22,144 nt of DNA, taken from NCBI GenBank assembly GCA_947589585.1, contig CANQCA010000011.1, forward strand, positions 1 through 22,144, written 5' to 3'. Origin of the DNA: an uncultured Clostridia bacterium (GTDB lineage: Bacteria > Bacillota > Clostridia > Christensenellales > Borkfalkiaceae). Below are positions 15,321 to 22,144 of this stretch, piece after piece; within the stretch, counting starts at the first letter, position 1, and every line of letters starts with the position of its first letter. Under the pieces are notes generated by a model that was given only the letters and a program-made list of their open reading frames with translations, was not told the origin of the DNA and searched no databases. A program made the position numbers and the translations under genes.

Positions 15321-17552
15321 TTATTTCTTATCTTCGTCTGAGCCGAGGAGCTCGGAGATGGAGGCGCCGAAGTTGCCGCCTTCCTTCCATTCCCTGTATT
15401 CCTCATCGTCGTCGGATTCCGTCGCACCGCGGCGCGGAGCCTTCTTGACTTTCACAGGGCGGTTCTCGTCGTGTTCGGGACGCTCATATTCGGGACGGGG
15501 CTGAAGCGCCTTGATGGAGAGGGTGATCTTGCGTTCCGCGGGGCTGAATGCCATAATCTGCGCATCCACTTCCTCGCCGATCGTAAGAACGCTCGTGGGA
15601 TTTTCCAGCCACTCGTGGGAGATCTGGGAGACATGGACGAGCCCGTCGATGCCCTTTTCGATCTCGACGAACGCCCCGAAGGGAACGATGCGGACGACTT
15701 TCCCATGGACGACGTCGCCCACGGCATATTTCTCAGCGGCAAGATCCCAAGGCTGAGGCTGAAGCTGCTTATAGCCGATGGAGACCTTCTTGCTCGCCTG
15801 ATCGATCTTGAGGACTTTGAACTGGTAGTGCTTGCCGATCTCGAGGACGTCGGTCACGTTCTTCACGCCCGTCCAGCTGAGGTCGGAGATATGCGCAAGG
15901 CAATCGAACCCGTCGACGGAGACGAAAGCGCCGAAGCTCGTTACGCGCTCGACCTTCCCTTCCACGACGTCGCCGACCTGGATGTTCGAGAAGAAGCTCT
16001 CTTCCTTCGCGGCCTTGGCGGCCTCGCGCTCTGCACGCTCTGCTTCGAGGATAACGCGCTGGGATGCGATGATCTCCTTTCTGCGCTCGGTACGGATCTC
16101 GATGAGCTTCAGGCGAAGCGTCTTGCCCTTGTACTTTTCGAGATCTGCGACGTAGCCCATACGGATCTCACGGCGGGGAACGAATACGAGATAGGTCCCG
16201 AGTTCACCCGTAAGGCCGCCCTTATTGACGTCCGTGCAGACGACGGAGAATTCCTTGCCCGCCTTGATATCGTCGAGAAGCGCTTCCTCTTCCTTGAGCT
16301 TTTTGACGAGCTTCTGCGAAAGCTGCGTGGGACGGACGGCGGTGACCATAACTTCGATCTCTTCGCCGGCCTTTGCCTTTTCCTCATATACCTTGCGGTC
16401 GTACTCTTCGCAGTCGAGTTCGGCCTTGGGAATGCTGTTCTCGAGCTTTCCCGAGCCGGAGACGAAGATGCCCTCGTCCGTCGCGGAGACGATGCGGACC
16501 TTGATGATCTGGCCCTTCTTGTAACGCTCTTCGCGATCGATCTCGGCAAGGATCTTGTCCATTGCGGAGTTGGCCTTTGCAGGAGCTTGCGCCTCTTCCG
16601 CAGGTGCGGCCTGCTCAGCTTCCGCGTTTGCCGCAGGAGCTTGTGTTGCTTCGGCCGTAGGTGCCGCTTCCTCTGCCTTGACCTCTTCCGCGACCGCGGT
16701 TTCGGTCTCAAGTACTTCCGCCTTGTTTTCTGCCATCTTGAAAAGAACCTCCCGGGTGACCCAATCGGGAGTACTCGCTCCCGCAATGATGCCTACCCTA
16801 CCAAAAAATTTGATTTTTTCATATTCGAACGTAGCGGGGTCGTGGACGAAAAATACTTCCTTCCCCTTTGCCGCTACGAGTTCGCCGAGACGCTTTGTGT
16901 TGCCGCTGTTTTCCCCGCCGACGACGACTACTGCGTCGCACATGCGGGCAAATTGCTCCGCTTCACGTTGCCTACAGATAGTAGTATAACAAATCGTGGG
17001 AAAAATCTCAAGTGTTTTAAGGGCAAGTTTTTGAAGATTTTCCTTGATTTTGCAAAATAATTTCTCGGAAATGGTGGTTTGGGCGACCAAAGCGACGTTT
17101 TTTCCCTCCAAAGCGCCGAGATCTTCCTCTCCCGTGGAGCAAACGACGGCATCTCCCTTCATCCAGCCGAGAAGCCCTTCGACCTCGGGGTGGGCGGGAT
17201 CGCCCGCGATGACGACGGTGTAGCCCGCCGCACTCTTCTCGCGCACGATGGCCTGCGTTTTGGCGACGAAGGGACAGGTGCAGTCGATGACTTCGATCCC
17301 CTTCTCCCTGCACAGCTCCAGATCTTTTGCGGGAACGCCGTGGCAACGGATGAGAAGACGGGAAGCGGGCGGGACTTCGTCGACGCTCTTTACCGTCTTG
17401 ATCCCGCGTGCGGCGATCTTTTTGAGGACGGCCTCGTTATGGATGAGGTCTCCGAGGATAAATGTGTTCTTTGCGGGCACGGAAAGAGCGGTCTCCACCG
17501 CGCGGCTCACGCCGCTGCAAAAGCCCCTGTTTTTCGTTAGAATGATCTTCAT
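15321..17552 (-). CDS. ispH-rpsA: IspH (HMBPP reductase) - ribosomal protein S1 fusion
   Basis: This 743-residue protein joins two enzymes or factors. Residues 1-275 are IspH, the iron-sulfur enzyme that reduces HMBPP to IPP and DMAPP in the last step of the MEP isoprenoid pathway. The cluster ligands Cys12 (RGFCSGV), Cys93 (TCPFV) and Cys188 (PTIC) are present, as are His38, His71, His121 and Glu124 (HPEVEG), and AQTT (157-160). The phosphate-binding motif is NSGNT (215-219) where NSSNS/T is usual. An Ala/Glu-rich linker (about 276-328) leads to four S1 RNA-binding repeats, near 345-405, 430-500, 525-595 and 609-682, then a charged tail. Such fusions are established in Clostridia. ATG at 17552 overlaps the plsC stop by four bases (ATGA), so translation is probably coupled. 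How one protein serves both roles is not known from sequence. Confidence 0.96.
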   Translation of the reverse strand: MKIILTKNRGFCSGVSRAVETALSVPAKNTFILGDLIHNEAVLKKIAARGIKTVKSVDEVPPASRLLIRCHGVPAKDLELCREKGIEVIDCTCPFVAKTQAIVREKSAAGYTVVIAGDPAHPEVEGLLGWMKGDAVVCSTGEEDLGALEGKNVALVAQTTISEKLFCKIKENLQKLALKTLEIFPTICYTTICRQREAEQFARMCDAVVVVGGENSGNTKRLGELVAAKGKEVFFVHDPATFEYEKIKFFGRVGIIAGASTPDWVTREVLFKMAENKAEVLETETAVAEEVKAEEAAPTAEATQAPAANAEAEQAAPAEEAQAPAKANSAMDKILAEIDREERYKKGQIIKVRIVSATDEGIFVSGSGKLENSIPKAELDCEEYDRKVYEEKAKAGEEIEVMVTAVRPTQLSQKLVKKLKEEEALLDDIKAGKEFSVVCTDVNKGGLTGELGTYLVFVPRREIRMGYVADLEKYKGKTLRLKLIEIRTERRKEIIASQRVILEAERAEREAAKAAKEESFFSNIQVGDVVEGKVERVTSFGAFVSVDGFDCLAHISDLSWTGVKNVTDVLEIGKHYQFKVLKIDQASKKVSIGYKQLQPQPWDLAAEKYAVGDVVHGKVVRIVPFGAFVEIEKGIDGLVHVSQISHEWLENPTSVLTIGEEVDAQIMAFSPAERKITLSIKALQPRPEYERPEHDENRPVKVKKAPRRGATESDDDEEYREWKEGGNFGASISELLGSDEDKK

Positions 17553-18313
17553 TTTGATTCCTTTTTGCGGGATGCACGAAATTGGTCGCGGATCTCATAC
17601 ATGCGATCGCGCAGCGCTTCATCCAGCAGTTCATATTCTTCGGGTGCGACCTTGCGGCCGTAATACTCGGAAAATTCAATGGGTTCGCCGAACACGACGT
17701 GCGTTATGCGGAAGGGCCTCGGCGGCCGTGTGACGATAAACGGGACGATGGGCGCTCTCGTCTTTACGGAGAGCATGGCCGCCCCCGCGCGGAAGGGAAG
17801 GAATTCATCCTTGCCGCTGCGGTTGCGCGTCCCCTCGGGGAACATGCAGAGCTTATCCCCCGCGTTGAGCACACGGACGGATTCCATGATCGCCCTCACG
17901 TCCGAACCGTCGCGTGCGACGGCGATGGCCCCGATGCGCTGCCCCCACTTCCATAGGATGGGCGCCTCGAGGATGGACTTCTTACAAATATAATGGATAC
18001 CTTCCCAAGTCGTGCGGATGGGATAGAAGATATCGAACATGCTGAAGTGGTTCCCCACGAAGATGCAGGCGCCCTTGCCTACCTTTTTGTTCCCGTGGAT
18101 ACGGTAGGGATAGATGAGCATGTGCAAAAACCCGAGGACGACGTGCAAAAAATTCATAAAGACGCAGATATGCCGCCCATCCTTCGTCACCTTGAACGTG
18201 CGCGGCTTCTTGTTCGCGTCGAGACGTTTTTGCCTGACCTTGGCTTTGTGCTCCTCCCGCTTTATTTCGCGTGGCGGGCGGGGAGCTGTTTCGGGCGTCC
18301 CATCCGGCGACAT
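17549..18313 (-). CDS. plsC: 1-acyl-sn-glycerol-3-phosphate acyltransferase
   Basis: PlsC acylates lysophosphatidic acid to phosphatidic acid at the inner face of the membrane. The protein (254 residues) has the family motifs NHFSMFD (the His-x4-Asp catalytic pair at residues 89 and 94) and FPEGTRNRSGKD (158-169). A hydrophobic stretch near residues 49-70 (ICVFMNFLHVVLGFLHMLIY) is the likely membrane anchor, preceded by about 45 very basic, charged residues. Two starts are possible: ATG at 18313, seven bases after AGGAGG, or GTG at 18316, one codon longer and only four bases after it. I prefer the ATG. It overlaps the aroH-cmk stop (TGATG) and its own stop overlaps ispH-rpsA, which shows a tightly coupled operon. 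Acyl donor (acyl-ACP or acyl-CoA) is not visible. Confidence 0.93.
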   Translation of the reverse strand: MSPDGTPETAPRPPREIKREEHKAKVRQKRLDANKKPRTFKVTKDGRHICVFMNFLHVVLGFLHMLIYPYRIHGNKKVGKGACIFVGNHFSMFDIFYPIRTTWEGIHYICKKSILEAPILWKWGQRIGAIAVARDGSDVRAIMESVRVLNAGDKLCMFPEGTRNRSGKDEFLPFRAGAAMLSVKTRAPIVPFIVTRPPRPFRITHVVFGEPIEFSEYYGRKVAPEEYELLDEALRDRMYEIRDQFRASRKKESK

Positions 18314-19323
18314 CACATCTCCTCCTGCAGCATTTTTGCCTTCAGGAATGCGACGACTTCATCGATCGTCATCTCGGATGTATCGACGAGGGTCGCGTCC
18401 TTGGCGAGCTTTAAGGGAGCGATCTCCCTGTTCATATCCTGCTCGTCGCGGGCGACGATCTCCTCTTTGAGTTTTTCGAAATCCACTTCGATCCCCTTTC
18501 TGCGGAGTTCTTCGAAGCGGCGGTGCGCACGCACTTCGGGCGTGGCCGTGAGGTAAAATTTGAAATCGGCGTCGGGAAGCACGAAGGTCCCGATATCCCG
18601 CCCGTCGAGCACGCAGCTCATCTTGTTTGCGATCGCCCGCTGCTTTTCGGCGAGATGCATCCTCACGCTCGGGTGCTTAGATACGGCCGAGGCCGCCATG
18701 GAGACTTCGGGCATGCGGATCTTATCCGAGACGTCCTCCCCGTCCAGAAGCGTTCTCTGCACGCCGCCCTTGAATTCCACATCGATGGAGACGTCGCGCA
18801 TAAGGTCCACGATCGCCCGCTCGTCATTCATGTCGATGCCCGCTTCAAGCGCCTTGAGCGCACAGGCGCGGTACATCGCACCCGTATCGAGGTGTAAGAT
18901 GCCGAGATCGGCCGCGAGACGTTTTGCGACAGTGGATTTCCCGCTGCCCGCGGGCCCGTCGATGGCAATGTTACAGATGCGGGTGAGGTCCTTCCTTAAG
19001 ATTTTTGCGCCGCGAAGATAGATATGGCGGGGCGAAATGTTCTTCTCGACGAAGATCATCACGCGGATGCAAAGGGGCAGCCCCCCCTCGATATCGGGTT
19101 CCATGGCGGAAAAGAGCGAACAGGCGACATATCCCGCTTCGCGCGCCGCTTTGGCGGGATAATAGGAATGGATATCCGAGGTGCTCGAAAAGACCATGCT
19201 CACAAATTCATCTTTTATAAGATGATTGCAGCTCTCGATCTGCTCCAAGAGCTCTTCGACAGCCTTTTTGATCTCTTCGGGCGAATCCTTCGGGATCGTC
19301 GTTGCTCCGCGAATCACTACCAT
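18313..19323 (-). CDS. aroH-cmk: AroH chorismate mutase - cytidylate kinase fusion
   Basis: One 336-residue frame carries two complete enzymes. Residues 1-113 are an AroH-class chorismate mutase (chorismate to prephenate, for Phe and Tyr): MVVIRGATT, PAKAAREAGY with Arg61, MEPDIEGGL with Glu75, CIRVM with Arg87, and HIYLRGAKILRKDL with Tyr102. By alignment to the Bacillus subtilis enzyme from memory, its active-site Cys75 is Ser72 here. Residues 117-332 are cytidylate kinase (CMP/dCMP phosphorylation): the Walker A loop GPAGSGKST (123-131), DTGAMYRACA (146-155), and GRDIGTFVLPDADFKFYLTA (241-260). Only three or four residues separate the domains. No in-frame ATG, GTG or TTG lies at the junction, although AAGGAAGGA there resembles a ribosome binding site. 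ATG 19323 follows GGAGA and a perfect consensus promoter. It is the first gene of the operon with plsC and ispH-rpsA. Confidence 0.93.
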   Translation of the reverse strand: MVVIRGATTIPKDSPEEIKKAVEELLEQIESCNHLIKDEFVSMVFSSTSDIHSYYPAKAAREAGYVACSLFSAMEPDIEGGLPLCIRVMIFVEKNISPRHIYLRGAKILRKDLTRICNIAIDGPAGSGKSTVAKRLAADLGILHLDTGAMYRACALKALEAGIDMNDERAIVDLMRDVSIDVEFKGGVQRTLLDGEDVSDKIRMPEVSMAASAVSKHPSVRMHLAEKQRAIANKMSCVLDGRDIGTFVLPDADFKFYLTATPEVRAHRRFEELRRKGIEVDFEKLKEEIVARDEQDMNREIAPLKLAKDATLVDTSEMTIDEVVAFLKAKMLQEEM

Positions 19324-19352
19324 AAAAGTCTCCGAAAATCGTTGTCTCGGAT

Positions 19353-19381
19353 ATTATAACGCATCATACGGAAAATGTCAA
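19353..19381 (-). promoter_or_regulatory. Perfect consensus SigmaA promoter of the aroH-cmk operon
   Basis: TTGACA (19381-19376), exactly 17 bases, and TATAAT (19358-19353) match the consensus at all twelve positions. The predicted start is near 19346, leaving a leader of about 23 bases. It should be a strong promoter and separates this operon from the flavoprotein gene. Confidence 0.92.
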
Positions 19382-19425
19382 AGCGTTAGACAAAAAAATT
19401 GGCGGCAAAGATACAAAGTTCAAAA

Positions 19426-19445
19426 ACTATGTCACGCATAGTACC
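19426..19445. repeat. Short palindromic repeat unit downstream of the flavoprotein gene
   Basis: ACTATG-TCACG-CATAGT is a perfect 6-bp dyad with a 5-base spacer, followed by ACC. On the minus strand it starts 11 bases after the flavoprotein stop codon and is followed by TTTTTG, so it might act as a weak terminator. Related copies are at 20235-20254 and, as a doubled form, at 968-1012. Confidence 0.55.
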
Positions 19446-19456
19446 GCGCAAATTGC

Positions 19457-20668
19457 TTAATCTGCCCTTCCTGCGGCAAAACCCGTGGAAAACGCGATAT
19501 GGAGGTTGAACCCGCCCGTGTAGGCATCCACATCGAGCACTTCCCCGCAAAAATAGAGGCCCTTTATTTTTTTGCTCTCCATCGTTCTGGGGTCCACTTC
19601 CGAAAGGGAGACGCCGCCCGAAGTGACGACCGCCTCGGAAAATCCCCGCAGAGCTTTTGGCTGAATGCGGAAGGTTTTGAGAGCGATAAGAAGGCGCCTT
19701 CGCTCCTCTTTTGTGAGTGCGTTCGCGCGCTTTTCGGCGGGAATACCCGCTTGTCTTAGCACGAGCCCCACCGCGCCGAGCGGCAGAAGCCCGCGCATGA
19801 CGCTCTTCATCTGCTCGTTCGCCCGCTCGGAAAGATCTTTTACAAGCCGCGCATCCAACGTTTTCTCATCGAGGGCGGGCTTAAAGTCGAGAAAGAGCGT
19901 AATTTCCTTCATCGGAAGGCGGTTTATAAGGGCGGAAAGCGTCAAAGCGAGCGGTCCCGACAGCCCGAAGTGTGTGAAGAGCAGTTCCCCTTGCTCGGAA
20001 AAGAGCAACCTCACCCCGCGCTTTGCGGAGAGGCAAATATTCTTTAAGGATACCCCCTGCGCCTCGGAGAGCCCGTCCGCCTCGATCCCGACGAGCGATG
20101 GAACACATGGCTCGATTTCATGCCCCGCTTCCGTTGCGAAGCGGTATCCATCCCCCGTCGAACCCGTCGACGGGTAAGATAGTCCCCCCGTCGCAACGAT
20201 GACTGCATCGGCGGGAATGTGCTCATTTTTGGTTACTATGCCACGCACAGTACCATTCAAAATGTCGATTTTCAATACTTCGGTATTCAACCGAATGTCA
20301 ACGCCCGCCCTTCTGCATGCTTTCTCAAGCGTTTTCGTCACATCGCTCGCATGGTCGCTCATCGGAAACACTCTGCCGCCGCGCTCTATTTTGAGCGTTA
20401 GCCCCTGCCCTTCCAAAAGCTCCATCATATCTGTGGGGGCAAAGCGGTAGATCGTCCCCGTCAAGAATTTTCCGCCGCGGACAACATTTTGCAAAAACTC
20501 CTCGGGCGGGCAGTCGTTCGTGAGATTGCAACGCCCCTTTCCCGTGATATAGAGCTTCTTGCCGAGTTTTTCGTTTTTTTCGAGAAGGAGAACTTCATGC
20601 CCCGCGTTTGCGGCAGCATATGCCGCCATGAGACCGGAAGCTCCCCCGCCGACGATGACTTTGCGCAT
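19457..20668 (-). CDS. HI0933/BaiN-family FAD-dependent oxidoreductase
   Basis: This 403-residue flavoprotein belongs to the HI0933 family, annotated variously as NAD(P)/FAD-dependent or aminoacetone-oxidase-like; BaiN of bile acid metabolism is a member. Seen here are the FAD-binding Rossmann loop GGGASG (7-12) in VIVGGGASGLMAAYAA, the family signature KLGKKLYITGKGRCNLTN (34-51), a second FAD block VIVATGGLSYPSTGSTGDGY, and the C-terminal block GLYFCGEVLDVDAYTGGFNL. The substrate is not predictable. The start ATG at 20668 follows AAAGGAAAGG. It lies 55 bases after the oadA-like gene, with a hairpin between, and upstream of the cmk operon; an HI0933 gene near cmk-plsC-ispH is a clostridial arrangement as I recall it. 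A copy of the short palindromic repeat lies inside it, encoding GTVRGIV in a surface-type strand region. Confidence 0.9.
   Translation of the reverse strand: MRKVIVGGGASGLMAAYAAANAGHEVLLLEKNEKLGKKLYITGKGRCNLTNDCPPEEFLQNVVRGGKFLTGTIYRFAPTDMMELLEGQGLTLKIERGGRVFPMSDHASDVTKTLEKACRRAGVDIRLNTEVLKIDILNGTVRGIVTKNEHIPADAVIVATGGLSYPSTGSTGDGYRFATEAGHEIEPCVPSLVGIEADGLSEAQGVSLKNICLSAKRGVRLLFSEQGELLFTHFGLSGPLALTLSALINRLPMKEITLFLDFKPALDEKTLDARLVKDLSERANEQMKSVMRGLLPLGAVGLVLRQAGIPAEKRANALTKEERRRLLIALKTFRIQPKALRGFSEAVVTSGGVSLSEVDPRTMESKKIKGLYFCGEVLDVDAYTGGFNLHIAFSTGFAAGRAD
20235..20254. repeat. Copy of the short palindromic repeat inside the flavoprotein gene
   Basis: The unit ACTATG-CCACG-CACAGT-ACC matches the intergenic copy at 19426-19445 in 18 of 20 bases; both differences are transitions. 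In the gene it encodes Gly-Thr-Val-Arg-Gly-Ile-Val without disturbing the frame. Chance similarity is not excluded. Confidence 0.4.
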
Positions 20669-20686
20669 GCCTTTCCTTTATAAGGA

Positions 20687-20710
20687 GGCGAGGGTGAAAA
20701 AGCCCTCGCC
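20687..20710 (-). promoter_or_regulatory. Strong intercistronic hairpin between the oadA-like gene and the flavoprotein gene
   Basis: GGCGAGGG and CCCTCGCC flank an 8-base loop, a perfect GC-rich stem. On the minus strand the following bases are TCCTTATAAAGG, with no T run, so it is not a standard terminator. It may stabilise or process the mRNA, or reduce expression of the flavoprotein; it ends about 18 bases before that start codon. Confidence 0.6.
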
Positions 20711-20723
20711 ATCGGAATTACTT

Positions 20724-22142
20724 TTATACGGGATAGACCCCCGTCTTTGCAAGGTCGGAATCAATGCCCTTGTCCCTTGCCTTTCTCCATTTGAAGAAGT
20801 TTTCGGCGACTTCGGGGAAGGACGCATAGGAAAGAACGTCCTCTTCCTGCGTGTAGAAGCCCTTCTCCACGACCTCTTTTTTAAGTTTTTCGTACTCGGG
20901 TTCCAAATCGTCCGCGGGGCGGTAGGTGATGCGCTTTTCCCCTTTCAGCACCTTCTCGGCGACCTCTTCATTGATGGGCATGGGCACGCGCCCGTACTTG
21001 CCCGCAAAGAGATCTCGCGTCTCCTTGGTGACCATCTTATAGCGTTCGCCCATGACGACGTTCATAACGGCCTGCGTGCCGACGATTTGCGAGGAAGGCG
21101 TGACGAGGGGCGGATAGCCGCAGTCCCTTCTCACATTGGGCACTTCGGCGAGCACTTCGGGAAGTTTATCCTCCTTCCCCGCCTTTTTGAGCTGGTTCAT
21201 GAGGTTGGAGAGCATTCCCCCGGGGACCTGATAGATGAGCGTGTTCACGTCCACCTGCCTTACTTTCGGGTTCAAAGACCCCTCTTTTTCGAGCTCGGCG
21301 GCGACCTTTTTGAAGTGTGCGGCGATCGGGATAAGCTTTTCGAGATCGATGCCCGTATCATACTCCGTCCCTTTGAGCGTTGCGACGAGCGATTCCGTCG
21401 CGGGCTGGGAAGTCCCGTTTGCGAGCGGCGAGAGCGCTGTATCCACGATGTCCACCCCCGCCCGGATCGCCATGAGATTGACCATGTCGCCCGTACCCGT
21501 CGTATTGTGGGTATGAAGATGCAGCTTCGTCTCGGGGCGGAGCGCCTTCTTCAAAGCCGTCACAAGTTCAAAGGCATCGAAGGGAAGGAGCAAATTCGCC
21601 ATATCCTTGATGCAGATATTGTCCGCGCCCATGCTCTCGTAGGTCTTGGCGAGGTTCACGAAATATTCGAGGCTGTATGCGGGGCCCGTCGTATAGGAAA
21701 TTGCCGCCTCGCACACACCGCCGACGGGTGCGCCGTACTTTTTGATCGCCCTCATCGACGCCTCGATGTTGCGGGGATCGTTGAGCGCATCGAAGACTCT
21801 TATGACGCCGATACCGTTTTCGAAACACTTTTCAACGAGTTTATCCACGAGATCGTCCGCATAGTTGCGGTATCCGAGAAGATTTTGCCCGCGGAGAAGC
21901 ATTTGGATGGGCGTCTTTTTGAGATATTTCTTGAGGGTGCGAAGGCGTTCCCACGGGTCCTCATTCAAAAACCGCATGCAGGTATCGAAGGTCGCCCCGC
22001 CCCATCCCTCGAGGGAGTAGTAGCCGATTTCATCAAGTTGAGAAAGAACGGGGATCATCTGCTCGGTGCGCATTCTCGTCGCCGCCTGCGACTGGTGCGC
22101 GTCGCGCAGAATGGTATCCATGATCATTACTTTTTTTGCCAT
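20724..22142 (-). CDS. oadA: Oxaloacetate decarboxylase alpha / transcarboxylase 5S-type carboxyltransferase subunit
   Basis: This 472-residue protein is the carboxyltransferase of a biotin-dependent complex and would move CO2 between oxaloacetate (or pyruvate) and carboxybiotin. Family blocks are present: MDTILRDAHQSQAATRMRT (8-26), ICIKDMANLL with Lys179 as the likely carbamylated metal ligand, LHTHNTTGTG with metal-binding His210 and His212, and SPLANGTSQPATES with the catalytic Thr244. The conserved C-terminal carboxyltransferase region ends near residue 470, and no biotin carrier domain (no MKM motif) follows. The carrier and, for a sodium pump, OadB must be separate genes, probably upstream outside the window. 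The ATG at 22142 is two bases from the edge, so the ribosome binding site is not visible, but the N-terminus matches the family start. Pyruvate carboxylase subunit B is the main alternative. Confidence 0.92.
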   Translation of the reverse strand: MAKKVMIMDTILRDAHQSQAATRMRTEQMIPVLSQLDEIGYYSLEGWGGATFDTCMRFLNEDPWERLRTLKKYLKKTPIQMLLRGQNLLGYRNYADDLVDKLVEKCFENGIGVIRVFDALNDPRNIEASMRAIKKYGAPVGGVCEAAISYTTGPAYSLEYFVNLAKTYESMGADNICIKDMANLLLPFDAFELVTALKKALRPETKLHLHTHNTTGTGDMVNLMAIRAGVDIVDTALSPLANGTSQPATESLVATLKGTEYDTGIDLEKLIPIAAHFKKVAAELEKEGSLNPKVRQVDVNTLIYQVPGGMLSNLMNQLKKAGKEDKLPEVLAEVPNVRRDCGYPPLVTPSSQIVGTQAVMNVVMGERYKMVTKETRDLFAGKYGRVPMPINEEVAEKVLKGEKRITYRPADDLEPEYEKLKKEVVEKGFYTQEEDVLSYASFPEVAENFFKWRKARDKGIDSDLAKTGVYPV

Positions 22143-22144
22143 AT

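Noticed and set aside
13219..15504. Long plus-strand frames (406 and 342 codons) opposite htpG
   Set aside because: Same antisense effect; they run through the cold-shock and htpG promoters and terminators and carry no motif.
15471..17060. 529-codon plus-strand open frame opposite ispH-rpsA
   Set aside because: It is antisense to a clear IspH-S1 protein, resembles no family, has no ribosome binding site, and is explained by biased codon use leaving few stops on the opposite strand.
18960..19010. Separate internal start for cytidylate kinase after AAGGAAGGA
   Set aside because: No in-frame ATG, GTG or TTG lies at a usable distance, so a fusion product is the simpler reading.
1..22144. Prophage, insertion sequence, CRISPR or toxin-antitoxin system
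   Set aside because: No transposase, phage structural gene, regularly spaced repeats or small gene pair was seen; the lone recombinase at the edge is not enough.

Overview
This window is chromosomal core DNA from an uncultured Clostridia-like member of the Bacillota. The evidence is the gene content: GlgC paired with a catalytically degenerate GlgD, a SpoVG homologue, an IspH-RpsA fusion protein, and a cmk-plsC-ispH/rpsA string. Coding DNA is moderately GC-rich and the spacers are AT-rich. SigmaA-type promoters close to consensus (TTGACA / 17 bp / TATAAT) and AGGAGG-type ribosome binding sites are common. Apart from spoVG, every convincing gene is on the minus strand, so transcription runs from right to left. 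I see no tRNA, rRNA, CRISPR array, insertion sequence or phage module.

Layout from right to left. (1) 22142-20724 is a carboxyltransferase subunit of the OadA type without a biotin domain; it is followed by a strong hairpin and an HI0933-type flavoprotein (20668-19457). (2) 19323-15321 is a tightly overlapping operon behind a perfect consensus promoter: an AroH chorismate mutase fused in frame to cytidylate kinase, then a PlsC acyltransferase, then the IspH-ribosomal protein S1 fusion. It ends in a rho-independent terminator whose loop supplies the -35 hexamer of a likely htpG promoter. (3) htpG (15228-13417) is followed by a cold-shock protein gene with its own promoter. A bidirectional terminator separates the latter from the plus-strand gene spoVG, which is divergent from murC; the spoVG -35 hexamer lies in a small dyad. 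(4) murC (12623-11289) ends in a terminator that reuses its last codons. (5) 11216-921 is a complete glycogen operon, glgB-glgC-glgD-glgA-glgP plus a GH13 alpha-glucanase, with a consensus promoter, an operator-like inverted repeat at the transcript start and a strong terminator. (6) 559-1 is the N-terminal part of a tyrosine recombinase whose promoter places the start codon almost at +1.

The glycogen operon makes ADP-glucose (GlgC/GlgD), polymerises it (GlgA), branches it (GlgB) and mobilises it (GlgP and the GH13 enzyme), so one transcript carries both synthesis and breakdown. The cmk operon joins an aromatic amino acid step, CMP/dCMP phosphorylation, phospholipid synthesis, isoprenoid synthesis and translation.

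I found no wholly unknown system. The items most worth a second look are the AroH-CMK fusion, a 45-bp near-perfect palindrome containing the GH13 stop codon together with related short palindromes at two other places, the possible leaderless recombinase mRNA, the nested terminator/promoter before htpG, and a GlgA whose KTGGL-type motif begins with Ser.
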